Assembly (NCBI GenBank): GCA_947258985.1
Contig: CAMYKI010000001.1
Location: forward strand, 1 to 46,650
Direction of reading: 5' to 3'
Length of the DNA: 46,650 bases
From: an uncultured Acidimicrobiaceae bacterium
GTDB lineage: Bacteria; Actinomycetota; Acidimicrobiia; Spongiisociales; UBA5794
In this document: positions 33,280 through 41,410 of the stretch, piece after piece
Layout: the number at the start of each line of letters is the position of its first letter
Position numbering within the stretch: the stretch's first letter is position 1
Notes under the pieces: generated by a model
The model's database searches: none
The model's input: only the letters and a program-made list of their open reading frames with translations
Told to the model about the DNA's origin: nothing
Made by a program: the position numbers and the translations under genes

Positions 33280-35382
33280 CTACAGTCCCAGCGCTCTCAC
33301 CAGGAATGCCGCCATCTGTCCCCTGGTGACCGAGTCGTTGGGACAGTACCGGTCATTCACGGGCGGATTGCAGCCCCTGGTCACTCCGGCTTCTGCCAGA
33401 GCCTCGATATCGGCCGTGAAGACGGATTCGTTGTCGTCGGTGAATGCACCCGGTGTTCCCGCCGGCAAATCCAGGGCTCTCACCAGGAATGCCGCCATCT
33501 GTCCCCTGGTGACCGAGTCGTTGGGGCAATACCGGTCGTTGATGGGCGGGTTGCAGCCGCGGGTGATCCCGGCGGTGGCGAGCTTCTCGATATCGCCCTC
33601 GAAGATCGAGCCGTCATCATCAATGAAGTCAATCGCACCGCCCGCGTCCAACCCAAGAGCCCGTACGAGGAATGCTGCCATCTGTCCCCTGGTAACCGAG
33701 TCGTTGGGGCAATAACGGTCGTTGCCTGGTGGATTGCAGCCCTTGGTGATCCCCGAAGCCGCCAACCGTTCGATATCGGTCTCGAAGATCGAATCATCGT
33801 CATCGATGAAGGTCCCGCTGGTGGGGGCACAGGGTGCGCCCGTCATTGGACCGATGTAGCTGTCGGCGATGACGATGTTGTCGATGTACAGGCTGATGTC
33901 TTTATCCGGGACTGCACTTCCGCCGTGGTAGACATTCATCCAGATCTGCTCGACCTTGAGGTTGCTCGTGTCCCTCCATCGCCAGTCGGTTTCCCGGTAG
34001 GCCAGCCGGCCGTCGACCCAGGTCTCCAGAACCCCGTCGTTGACCCCCGGCGTGTTCAATACCAGGTGCTGCTCGATCGAGTACCAGCGATCCTTCTCGA
34101 GGAACCCGAGATAGCCGTCCTGCCACAGGACGTTGTCGCCCCACTGGGTGCCTTGGTCGGCGTGATACACGTAGTGACCAACGGGCACGGTATCGCTGAG
34201 GGGGTTGTCATTGTTGGGAATGGTGGGGTGGAAGCCACCACGAGCCGACCATCCGTTGGTCCCATCCGAGGGACGTCCACCCCAGCCGGCGACCCCGTAC
34301 GTCCCTGAGATTCCGGGGAACTTGCCTCCGTAGGTGGGGTTCCAGCCGTCGTCGATGCGGACGTAGTAGCGGAAGTAGATCTCCTCCGGCTCGGATCCGG
34401 TCTGGTCTCCGAATTTGAAGGCGAAGCCCGATCCGTGGTTCTCTCCCGCCGGCACCGTCACCTTGAGCGCCGGGCCGTCGAGTTGCTCGAAGCCCGGTCC
34501 CGAGGAGACGAGTTGAAGGGTGGGGGAATCGGTGTTGCGATACGAGTTGGCCCAAGACGCATCGCCAAAGGTGGTGCGCTCGTACACGTCGGGGTGCGCC
34601 CCGAGCCCGCTGTCACCGTCGTACGAGTAGGCGATGCCGTTCTGTGCCGGCGGTAGAGATCCCGGGTCGTGGAAGACTCGGAACACTCCTACCTCGATTG
34701 CGGAACTGCCGTATTCGGCATAGCTCCAGAGTTGCATGCTTGCGGAGCTGATGGTTGCTTCGGCCGGAATAGCTGCGAGGTCGAAGCGAAGCAGGGTCGG
34801 GTTCTCGGCGATGCGCAGCCGGGTGTCGTCGCCGAACCCCTGATATGTAGAACTATCGAGATGTGTGTCGGCCACAGGGCTGAGCACTACGGTGCCCGCG
34901 GAAGTCGCGACGGTGAGTTGTGGCCGCTCCGCTGCCACCGGGTGCTCCCTGCTGTAGAAGTCGAACGGGCCGGCACCGCCCACCTGACGAAGCATGAAGC
35001 CCTGGTTGGGCGTACCGTCGAGCCATGCGGACACGAGGGAGGTGACATCCCAGGTATGCGGTCCGGGATTGTTGTCATCGGGAAGCGACGCAGTTGCGTA
35101 GGCCACGGGGCCCTGGGAGGTGCCATTCGCATCGGCCCAGTCGCCCATGAAGTTGTCCCATTCCAACATGGCTGCCCGGTTGTAGAAATCGCGGGTGGCG
35201 CCATCGTCGGCCGCCATTGTCCCTTCTACCCACACAGCTCTGGGATCGTCAGCGTCGAGTGTTGGGTCCGGGCAAGTCTGCGCAGCAGCGGCCAGCGGCT
35301 TGGCCCCGTCGACGGCCAGCAGCGAGGTGGCGATCAGGAACGTGGCCGCCAGTGTCACGGCGTATCGGCGATGAGCGAGCAA
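33280..35382 (-). CDS. Secreted polysaccharide lyase-like protein with three C-terminal SLH-like repeats
   Basis: The protein has 700 residues. I chose the TTG at 35382 because GGAGGAGG is 6 nt upstream and the frame then starts MLAHRRYAVTLAATFLIATS, a clean signal peptide; the ATG at 35430 lacks both. Residues about 50-230 resemble a DNRLRE-type beta domain (VADTHLDSST, LLRFDLAAIP). Residues about 265-510 resemble a PL14-type jelly-roll lyase: IYFRYYVRIDDGW, YGGKFPGISG, NDGVLETWVDG, IWMNVYHGG. Residues 525-700 are three repeats ending CPNDSVTRGQMAAFLVRALG, which in S-layer proteins mediate cell-wall attachment. Glycan depolymerisation at the surface is inferred; catalytic residues were not assigned with certainty. 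Confidence 0.82.
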   Translation of the reverse strand: MLAHRRYAVTLAATFLIATSLLAVDGAKPLAAAAQTCPDPTLDADDPRAVWVEGTMAADDGATRDFYNRAAMLEWDNFMGDWADANGTSQGPVAYATASLPDDNNPGPHTWDVTSLVSAWLDGTPNQGFMLRQVGGAGPFDFYSREHPVAAERPQLTVATSAGTVVLSPVADTHLDSSTYQGFGDDTRLRIAENPTLLRFDLAAIPAEATISSASMQLWSYAEYGSSAIEVGVFRVFHDPGSLPPAQNGIAYSYDGDSGLGAHPDVYERTTFGDASWANSYRNTDSPTLQLVSSGPGFEQLDGPALKVTVPAGENHGSGFAFKFGDQTGSEPEEIYFRYYVRIDDGWNPTYGGKFPGISGTYGVAGWGGRPSDGTNGWSARGGFHPTIPNNDNPLSDTVPVGHYVYHADQGTQWGDNVLWQDGYLGFLEKDRWYSIEQHLVLNTPGVNDGVLETWVDGRLAYRETDWRWRDTSNLKVEQIWMNVYHGGSAVPDKDISLYIDNIVIADSYIGPMTGAPCAPTSGTFIDDDDSIFETDIERLAASGITKGCNPPGNDRYCPNDSVTRGQMAAFLVRALGLDAGGAIDFIDDDGSIFEGDIEKLATAGITRGCNPPINDRYCPNDSVTRGQMAAFLVRALDLPAGTPGAFTDDNESVFTADIEALAEAGVTRGCNPPVNDRYCPNDSVTRGQMAAFLVRALGL
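33286..33835 (-). repeat. Three near-identical SLH-like coding repeats, 183-bp period
   Basis: The copies begin at about 33289, 33472 and 33655 on the plus strand and are spaced by exactly 183 bp (61 codons). Each codes for a motif containing NDRYCPNDSVTRGQMAAF. Nucleotide identity is highest in this core and lower between units, as expected under gene conversion or recent duplication. Confidence 0.9.
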
Positions 35383-35511
35383 GCGAAGCCTCCTCCGGTG
35401 AGCGACAACAGCTATCGGCAACGACCACATCTTGCTTGAACCCCGGGACTATCAGCAGTTCACTCCGTACTAGTCGTGGACCCTGCTTGGCCGATCAACG
35501 ACAATGGGGAC

Positions 35512-36684
35512 ATGCCCACGATCGAAAAGAACCTGAAGGTTTGGGCTGAGGGCCTGGAGCCCGAGGCCATGCGGCAGGCGCGCCGGACGGCGCGGCTGCC
35601 GATCGTAGGGGGGCACGTGGCGCTCATGCCGGATGCCCACGTCGGGCTGGGAGCCACCATCGGCTCGGTGGTGCCAACGGAGGGCGCAGTGATTCCTGCC
35701 TGTGTCGGGGTGGACATCGGCTGCGGCATGGCGGCGGTGCTCACCGACCTCGTTGCCTCTGATCTTCCCAACGATCTGCGGCCCTTGCTGCACAGGATCG
35801 GGCAATCGATCCCGGCGGGCGTTGGCAAGGGTCATGATTGGGGCGCCCACTCACCCGGTGGAAGACGGGCATCGGCCTGGTTACAGAAGAACCGGCCCCA
35901 GACCCGTCTCGACGATCGGCTCGAGAAGAAATCACGCGATCAGATGGGCACCCTTGGTGCGGGCAATCACTTTGTGGAAGTCAGCCTCGACGAACACGAT
36001 CGGGTTTGGGCGGTGCTTCATTCTGGTTCCCGGGGAATTGGCAACCTGCTTGCCCAATCCCATATCGCCGAGGCGAAGGTGGTGGCCAAGCGGCTCGATC
36101 TCCAACTCGAGGACCCGGACCTGGCGTACCTGCTCGAGGGCACGCCCGAGTTCGAGGCATACCTGGGTGACCTGCTGTTTGCTCAAGCCTATGCCAGGAC
36201 CAACCGGGAGACGATGCTCGATGCGTTGCTGGCTGCGCTCTTCGGGTTCGTCGGAAAGGGCGTTGAAATCGACAGGGTCAACTGCCATCACAACTACACC
36301 GCTCAGGAACGCCACTTCGGCAAGGTGCTGTGGATCACCCGCAAAGGTGCGATCAGCGCCAAGCAGGACGAGTCCGGAATCATCCCGGGGTCCATGGGGA
36401 CCGACACCTATCTCGTCGAAGGGAAAGGCAACCAGGACTCGTACACATCGAGCGCCCATGGCGCCGGCCGCCGCATGTCTCGCACCAAGGCGCGCAAGAC
36501 GCTGACGGCATCGAGCCTCACCCGGGCGATGGAAGGTCGCACCTGGCTGGGTAACAAGGCGTCCCGGCTCGTTGATGAGCACCCGGCCGCTTACAAGGAC
36601 ATCGAGGAGGTCATGCGGCTGTCCGCCGACCTGGTCGAGGTCAAGCACCGGCTACGGGCAGTGCTCAACTACAAGGGAACGTGA
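35512..36684 (+). CDS. rtcB: RNA ligase RtcB
   Basis: The protein has 390 residues from the ATG at 35512 (MPTIEKNLKVWAEGLE) with GGGG about 3 nt upstream; the frame extends to 35476 without support. It joins 2',3'-cyclic phosphate or 3'-phosphate RNA ends to 5'-OH with GTP and Mn2+. Seen ligand and catalytic motifs: C64-V-G-V-D68-I-G-C71-G, GTLGAGNH153F, LH170SGSRG, H259-H260-N, and SSAH316GAGRRMSRTKA, the loop with the guanylylated His. The length is that of the short bacterial form. The small membrane protein gene at 36704 follows after 19 nt. The role may be RNA repair after damage or toxin cleavage. Confidence 0.93.
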   Translation: MPTIEKNLKVWAEGLEPEAMRQARRTARLPIVGGHVALMPDAHVGLGATIGSVVPTEGAVIPACVGVDIGCGMAAVLTDLVASDLPNDLRPLLHRIGQSIPAGVGKGHDWGAHSPGGRRASAWLQKNRPQTRLDDRLEKKSRDQMGTLGAGNHFVEVSLDEHDRVWAVLHSGSRGIGNLLAQSHIAEAKVVAKRLDLQLEDPDLAYLLEGTPEFEAYLGDLLFAQAYARTNRETMLDALLAALFGFVGKGVEIDRVNCHHNYTAQERHFGKVLWITRKGAISAKQDESGIIPGSMGTDTYLVEGKGNQDSYTSSAHGAGRRMSRTKARKTLTASSLTRAMEGRTWLGNKASRLVDEHPAAYKDIEEVMRLSADLVEVKHRLRAVLNYKGT

Positions 36685-36703
36685 ACCAACGAAAGGACGG
36701 GGA

Positions 36704-37045
36704 ATGAGCAAACTCAACGACATTCTCGACGGAGCCCGTGACAGCCTCACGGTACGCCGTGTTTACGGGGATCCATACGAGGTGGGCGGTGTGACCTTCA
36801 TCCCAGCCGCTGCAGTGCGTGGCGGTGGTGGCGGCGGCGAGGGCGAAGATGCAGACTCTTCGTCGAGCGGCTCCGGCGGCGGGTTCGGTATGGCTGCCCG
36901 GCCTGTCGGTGCATACCAGATCCAGAACGGCGAAGTGATCTGGGTACCAGCGGCGGACACCACCAAGGTGATCATCCTCGGGCAACTGGTCGCGGTTGTT
37001 GCCCTCCTCGTGCTGCGATCGATCATCCGCGCACGGCATAGCTGA
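36704..37045 (+). CDS. GerW (YtfJ)-like small membrane protein
   Basis: The protein has 113 residues, with AAGGACGGGG just before the ATG. MSKLNDILDGARDSLTVRRV is followed by YGDPYEVGGVTFIPAAAV, then a Gly/Ser-rich low-complexity stretch (39-61), then MAARPVGAYQIQNGEVIWVP. This order is the GerW/YtfJ pattern. A C-terminal helix (about 87-108) anchors it in the membrane. In sporulating firmicutes GerW is needed for proper spore germination, but such proteins also occur widely in non-sporulating actinobacteria, where the role is unknown. It is co-directional with rtcB, 19 nt apart. Confidence 0.85.
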   Translation: MSKLNDILDGARDSLTVRRVYGDPYEVGGVTFIPAAAVRGGGGGGEGEDADSSSSGSGGGFGMAARPVGAYQIQNGEVIWVPAADTTKVIILGQLVAVVALLVLRSIIRARHS

Positions 37046-37179
37046 GGCGCCCAAGAGTCTCAAACGGCTCGGTGCTACCCGGACTCCGGTTCGGCGCGCC
37101 TCTTTCCGGTCTCGACTTTCATTTGTTCAGCTGAAGCCCGTCAGGATCCATTGTTTCAGAATGATTAGCTCGGATTCGG

Positions 37180-37196
37180 TTCTTCTGACAGAAGAA
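37180..37196 (+). promoter_or_regulatory. 17-bp palindrome upstream of the Lrp-type gene
   Basis: TTCTTCTG-A-CAGAAGAA is a perfect palindrome with 8-bp arms, placed 55 nt before the regulator start in an AT-richer stretch (37150-37250). It is a candidate operator for the Lrp-family protein encoded next, which would then be autoregulated. Confidence 0.55.
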
Positions 37197-37250
37197 AACA
37201 ATGCTATGGTGGCTATATGCCAATTGACTATTCACAATGAAGGGCCATTG

Positions 37251-37733
37251 ATGTTAGAATCTTCAGCACAGGCGGACATTGATGGGATCGACAAGTCGAT
37301 CCTGCGGATGTTGCAGGCCGACGGCCGGGTGACCAACGCAGAGATTGCACGTCGGGTCGGTCTCTCCGCTCCGGCAACGCACGCCCGGATACGGCGTCTC
37401 GAAGAGGCCGGAGTGATCCGGCAGTACGCAACGCTGCTGGATCGGGAGACCATGGGATTCGACATGGTCTGTTTTATCAGCGTTTCGCTTCAGTTGCATC
37501 AGTTCGAGGCCATCGAGCGGTTCAAGGAGCTGGTGCAGGACATGCCGGAAGTACTGGAATGCCACCACATAACAGGAGAGTTCGATTACCTGCTCAAGGC
37601 AGTGTTTCGCAATCGCGACGAGCTCCAGGAGTTTGTGGTCAACAAGATGACACCGATTCCCGGCATGGCACGGATCAACACGAGCCTTGTGTTGATAGAG
37701 ATCAAGGCCACCCAGCAGCTGCCCATCGAGTAG
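37251..37733 (+). CDS. Lrp/AsnC-family transcriptional regulator
   Basis: The protein has 160 residues from the ATG at 37251 (MLESSAQADIDGID), with AAGGG about 7 nt upstream; upstream in-frame ATGs lie in the promoter. The HTH is DIDGIDKSILRMLQADGRVT then EIARRVGLSAPATHARIRRL, the standard Lrp pattern. The RAM (ligand/oligomer) domain contains ECHHITGEFDYLLKAVF and ends VLIEIKATQQ. Lrp regulators respond to amino acids. The gene sits 35 nt upstream of a sulfur amino acid PLP enzyme, so methionine, homocysteine or a related amino acid is the likely signal. Octamer formation and DNA wrapping are family knowledge. Confidence 0.9.
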   Translation: MLESSAQADIDGIDKSILRMLQADGRVTNAEIARRVGLSAPATHARIRRLEEAGVIRQYATLLDRETMGFDMVCFISVSLQLHQFEAIERFKELVQDMPEVLECHHITGEFDYLLKAVFRNRDELQEFVVNKMTPIPGMARINTSLVLIEIKATQQLPIE

Positions 37734-37768
37734 ACCCTCGGACGGCTGCCCGGCCGGGAGGGAAGTAG

Positions 37769-39187
37769 ATGAGCGAGCACGACAACGGCGTTGCCGAGTA
37801 TGTCGCCCGCGGCGAGGCGATGGCCAACGCGGAGGCACAGAGACGATCGATCATGCGGACCAAGAAGTTCGACACGATCGCGGTTCACGGGATCTATGAC
37901 ATGGAGGCTGCGCTCGCCAACCAGGGCAGCATCATCGAACCCGGATTTATGAGCTCGGCACAGCATTTTGAGAACAGCGATCACATGGAGGCCGCGCTGG
38001 CCTATTTGATGCCGGCCTGGGTCTACTCCAGGATCGCCAACCCCACCGTTCACTATCTCGAAGAGACCCTGGCGCTGCTCGAAGGCTATGACTTCGACGG
38101 TGACGTCTCTGCCGTCGCGACGTCGTCTGGGATGGCGGCGGTCTTCATGGCGACGAATCCCTTCCTAGAGAAACCCGATCCCGGCATGAACATCGTCGTC
38201 AGCGCTCGATGCTACGGCGGCACATTCATGCTCTTCGGTGAGCGCTACGGCGCCGAGCGCGGTGTGGACATCCGCTGGGTTCGCAATCCGCTCGACCTCA
38301 ACGAGTGGGCGGACAAGATCGATGGCAATACACGTCTTGTATACGGGGAGACTCCCTCCAACCCGTCCCTGAGCGTGATGGACATCGAAGCTGTGGCCAA
38401 CATCGCCCACGCCGCCGGGCTTCCCCTCATCATCGACAGCACCGTGGCGACCCCTGCGCTTACCCGGCCGCTCAGCCTCGGTGCCGATGTCGTTGTCCAC
38501 TCGACCACCAAGTCAATGACCGCATCCGGGTTCGCCATCGGTGGCGCGGTGATCGCTCGCCACGGCATCACCACCGATATCGGGCCTGCCGAGATGCACG
38601 ACAACTTTGCGATGTACGTGAAGCTGCTTCCGTTCCGCGACCACGGCCCGGGTCTCAGCCCATTCAATGCGTTGATGACCATCAACGATCTGCGAACGTT
38701 GCGGCACCGCATGGATTCGATGAGCAGCACAACGATGCAGCTGGCGCAGTACCTCGAAGGGCACGATCACATAGACAGGGTGGCGTATCCCGGAGTCGAA
38801 TCGATGCCCGGCCACGAGATTGCGGCACGAACCATGTGGTTGGTGGACGGCGCCGATGACTACGGCACAGACGTCAACAGGTACGGCCACCTGCTGTCGT
38901 TCGAAGTCAAAGGCGGGGCGGAGTCGGCACGCAAGGTGTTTGATGCTTTCGAAATGATCTGGCGGGCCACGGACCTGGGTCGTATCAAGAGCGTTGCGAC
39001 AATACCGAGCATCTCAACGCACCAGCAGCAGGGCGACGAAGGCCGCGAGCTTGCGGCGGTTCCGCCGAATTTGATCCGCTTGAACGTTGGTGGGGAGCAT
39101 CCCGAAGACATCATCGCCGATCTCGACCGGGCCCTCTCGACACTGGATCGCACCTCGATCGTGAACCCGGTCCGTAGCGACGCCTGA
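37769..39187 (+). CDS. Cys/Met-metabolism PLP enzyme (methionine gamma-lyase or cystathionine synthase type)
   Basis: The protein has 472 residues. The ribosome binding site GGGAGGGAAG is 4-5 nt upstream of the ATG. PLP fold-type I residues are seen: Y86-SRIANPT and S119-S-G-M (cofactor phosphate contacts), Y149 stacking in ARCYGG, D223 in PLIIDSTVATP, and the internal aldimine K248 in HSTTKSMTASG. It is longer than the usual 390-430, with about 40 extra N-terminal residues. Possible activities are methionine gamma-lyase, O-acetylhomoserine sulfhydrylase and cystathionine gamma-synthase. The regulator upstream fits an inducible degradation enzyme; I lean to gamma-lyase, but cannot settle it. 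Confidence 0.88.
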   Translation: MSEHDNGVAEYVARGEAMANAEAQRRSIMRTKKFDTIAVHGIYDMEAALANQGSIIEPGFMSSAQHFENSDHMEAALAYLMPAWVYSRIANPTVHYLEETLALLEGYDFDGDVSAVATSSGMAAVFMATNPFLEKPDPGMNIVVSARCYGGTFMLFGERYGAERGVDIRWVRNPLDLNEWADKIDGNTRLVYGETPSNPSLSVMDIEAVANIAHAAGLPLIIDSTVATPALTRPLSLGADVVVHSTTKSMTASGFAIGGAVIARHGITTDIGPAEMHDNFAMYVKLLPFRDHGPGLSPFNALMTINDLRTLRHRMDSMSSTTMQLAQYLEGHDHIDRVAYPGVESMPGHEIAARTMWLVDGADDYGTDVNRYGHLLSFEVKGGAESARKVFDAFEMIWRATDLGRIKSVATIPSISTHQQQGDEGRELAAVPPNLIRLNVGGEHPEDIIADLDRALSTLDRTSIVNPVRSDA

Positions 39188-39206
39188 TCACACCACCAAT
39201 AGAGGG

Positions 39207-39232
39207 GCCCCTCCCGGATACGAGGAAGGGGC
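39207..39232 (+). terminator. Terminator-like hairpin after the PLP enzyme gene
   Basis: GCCCCTCCC (39207-39215) and GGAAGGGGC (39224-39232) pair with one mismatch around an 8-nt loop, 19 nt after the stop. No U-tract follows. The next 190 bp hold no gene; a weak -35/-10 pair (ATGACA 39351, TACTAA 39373) might serve the fasciclin gene. Confidence 0.5.
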
Positions 39233-39423
39233 TCCGCTGCGCTCTGATCTCGGCGGCTTGCTCTGCGCCTCGCTCGTGCTATTCGCCTTGGCGCCAGCCG
39301 GTGACCGTCCGGATGTCCATCAACGCGGGATACAAAAAAGTCATCCACCTATGACACCTGATCCGTAAACAGTACTAAATGACTGTCGACCGCGACGGTC
39401 ACCCGACAAAAGGACTAATAATC

Positions 39424-40482
39424 ATGTGGAAACGACTTGTACCCTTCTTCCTCGTACTGGCGCTCGTTGCAGCCGCCTGCGGAGGAGACGACGCAGACGA
39501 AACATCGACTACTGCCGCTGAAGGCACAACGACAGAGGCCATGGAAGAGTCGATGTCCGTGGTTGACCTGGCCATTGAGAACGGTGGCTTCACCACGCTC
39601 GTCGCTGCCATCGAGGCAGCCGGTTTGAGTGAGACCCTTCAAAGCGAGGGCCCGTTCACGGTGCTTGCGCCTACGAACGCAGCCTTCGACGAGGCCTTCG
39701 CAGCCTTGGGCATCACAGCAGAAGAGCTTCTCGCCGACACTGACACCCTTACCCAGATCCTTACCTATCACGTGCTTCCCCAGGAGGCCAACTCGCAACT
39801 CGTAGCATCCCTCGACGGCGAGATGGTGCCGACTGTCAATGGTCAGTCAGTGTCAATTGCAGTCACCGATGGTGCGATCACCATCGATGGTGCTGAGGTT
39901 GTCTCCGCGGACCTTCAGGCCGACAATGGCATCGTGCACGTGCTCAACGCCGTCCTGCTGCCGCCGGACATTGCCGAGGCCCTCGGTGTTGCGATGTCAG
40001 ACGATATGGAAGAGACCACGACCACGACCACGACCACGACTGAGGCTCCGGCCGAGCTCGGCACCATCGTTGATGTTGCCGTTGAGAGCGGTCAGTTCCC
40101 GACATTGGTTGCCGCCCTTCAGGCGACTGGTCTCGACGAGGTTCTCGCCGGTGACGGACCGTTCACCGTCTTTGCCCCGACCGAAGAGGCTTTCGCTGCG
40201 GCTTTGGATGCCCTCGGCATTACCGCCGAAGAGCTTCTGGCCGATACTGAGACCTTGACCTCGATTCTCACCTACCACGTGCTGGCAACAAACGCACCGG
40301 CCGAGGTCGTTGTTACCCTGGATGGCCAGGAAGTCGAGACGGTCAATGGCGCCACAGTGCTGGTCACTATTGATGGCGAGAACGTGTTGGTCAATGAGGC
40401 CAACGTCGTTGCCGTCGATATCTTCGGCAGCAACGGTGTCATCCACGTCATCGACAGCGTCCTCCTTCCCCCCGCCTCGTAA
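39424..40482 (+). CDS. Fasciclin-domain (FAS1) lipoprotein
   Basis: The protein has 352 residues from the ATG at 39424, with AAAGGAC about 9 nt upstream. Signal: MWKRLVPFFLVLALVAAAC, lipid Cys19, then a Thr/Glu-rich linker. Two FAS1 domains follow (about 42-185 and 213-352), separated by EETTTTTTTTTEAP. Each carries the characteristic pair: FTVLAPTNAAFDEAF / FTVFAPTEEAFAAAL (FAS1 H1 motif) and ILTYHVL (H2 region), ending GIVHVLNAVLLPP / GVIHVIDSVLLPP. The two domains are close in sequence, an internal duplication. FAS1 proteins mediate cell adhesion; here it is anchored to the outer membrane-facing side. A strong terminator follows. Confidence 0.93.
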   Translation: MWKRLVPFFLVLALVAAACGGDDADETSTTAAEGTTTEAMEESMSVVDLAIENGGFTTLVAAIEAAGLSETLQSEGPFTVLAPTNAAFDEAFAALGITAEELLADTDTLTQILTYHVLPQEANSQLVASLDGEMVPTVNGQSVSIAVTDGAITIDGAEVVSADLQADNGIVHVLNAVLLPPDIAEALGVAMSDDMEETTTTTTTTTEAPAELGTIVDVAVESGQFPTLVAALQATGLDEVLAGDGPFTVFAPTEEAFAAALDALGITAEELLADTETLTSILTYHVLATNAPAEVVVTLDGQEVETVNGATVLVTIDGENVLVNEANVVAVDIFGSNGVIHVIDSVLLPPAS

Positions 40483-40506
40483 ATAAACCGCAATCGACAA
40501 CGATCA

Positions 40507-40536
40507 GAGGGCCCCGCACATGAGTGCGGGGCCCTC
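40507..40536 (+). terminator. Strong hairpin terminator of the fasciclin gene
   Basis: A 13-bp perfect stem, GAGGGCCCCGCAC (40507-40519) with GTGCGGGGCCCTC (40524-40536), closes the tetraloop ATGA, 25 nt after the stop. The following bases CTCTATAT include some T but no long run. It lies between converging genes. Confidence 0.85.
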
Positions 40537-40596
40537 CTCTATATGCCGAAACGAAAGCCGGGTCGACCGACAAGGGTGCCGCGCGAAGGTCGAATA

Positions 40597-41037
40597 TCAG
40601 TCCTCGAGGTTGTACCGATAGACGTTCGTTTCCCGCTGTTGGAACCCGAGGCGCTTATAGAGACGATTGGCAATTTCACGAGTTGGCCGAGAGGTGAGGT
40701 CAACGGTCTTAGCCCCCTCGGAGCGCGCCCGATCCAGCGCTGCGTGGTTGAGCGCCGCTCCGATACCCTGGCCTCTAGCGGCATCGTCGACCACCACATC
40801 TTCGATCCAGGCACGCAGCCCGGTGGGTATCCGGAACAGAGCAAGGGTCAGGCTGCCGACGATGTCGCCGGTGTCGATGTTGCGGGCGACGAATAGCACG
40901 GTTGCCGGACTGGCGACGATGGCGGCCAGTTCATCCGGGCCCGGGGCCGGACTCGACGAGGAAAGCTGAGGGGTCAATCGCTCGAATGCGGAGATGAGTT
41001 CGTCGTCGACCTCGACAACTTCAGTGGTGTGAATCAT
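40597..41037 (-). CDS. GNAT-family N-acetyltransferase
   Basis: The protein has 146 residues from the ATG at 41037 (MIHTTEVVEV), which has AAAGGGGG 4 nt upstream; the longer frame to 41061 is not supported. Motif A for acetyl-CoA is AWIEDVVVDDAARGQGIGAA (the V..x.x.R/Q-x-x-G-x-G/A loop: RGQGIG). After it comes LTSRPTREIANRLYKRLGF with the motif B 'YKRLGF' typical of the family. A role in amine or protein acetylation is possible, but the substrate is unknown. It is 25 nt downstream of the PGPGW gene and probably in the same transcript. Confidence 0.88.
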   Translation of the reverse strand: MIHTTEVVEVDDELISAFERLTPQLSSSSPAPGPDELAAIVASPATVLFVARNIDTGDIVGSLTLALFRIPTGLRAWIEDVVVDDAARGQGIGAALNHAALDRARSEGAKTVDLTSRPTREIANRLYKRLGFQQRETNVYRYNLED

Positions 41038-41062
41038 GGGCCCCCTTTTGGATGACGGCATC

Positions 41063-41299
41063 TTAAGTGTCGTTACCTGTGATCTTGTTCTTGACGCGGT
41101 CGAGCAGGCGGCGCGGGCGCTTGAATTCGGTTCCCAGGATGCCGAGTCCCACGGCTATCGCCACGATTCCCGGGCCGGGCGTCACGAGCATGACCACGCC
41201 CGCGACAGTGACGGCACCGCCGGCGACGGCGACTCCGGTCTTTCGTATCAACCCGGAGGACTGAGGGTTCTGGTCGGGGCTCTCAGGTACGGTCATCAT
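41063..41299 (-). CDS. PGPGW-family small transmembrane protein
   Basis: The protein has 78 residues (ATG at 41299; an alternative Met follows directly). A helix (about 23-40: VAVAGGAVTVAGVVMLVT) is followed by PGPGIVAIAVGLGILG, the Pro-Gly-Pro-Gly signature of this membrane protein family, and a basic tail RPRRLLDRVKNK facing the cytoplasm. The family is a small actinobacterial inner-membrane protein with unknown role. It lies upstream of the GNAT gene on the same strand. Confidence 0.85.
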   Translation of the reverse strand: MMTVPESPDQNPQSSGLIRKTGVAVAGGAVTVAGVVMLVTPGPGIVAIAVGLGILGTEFKRPRRLLDRVKNKITGNDT

Positions 41300-41344
41300 C
41301 CTCGACTCTACGGTGGGTACCAGATTACTTCTCAGGAAATGAGG

Positions 41345-41376
41345 AGGGCCGGCCCACCGGGGAGTGGGCCGGCCCT
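41345..41376 (-). terminator. Terminator hairpin of the Hsp20 gene
   Basis: A 13-bp perfect stem pairs AGGGCCGGCCCAC (41345-41357) with GTGGGCCGGCCCT (41364-41376), loop CGGGGA. On the minus strand it lies about 35 nt after the hsp20 stop and is followed by TCCTCATTTCCT, a weakly T-rich end. It separates hsp20 from the PGPGW gene. Confidence 0.8.
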
Positions 41377-41410
41377 GACAGCGCTAAGCGGGAGGGAGGG
41401 GAGGAGAGGG

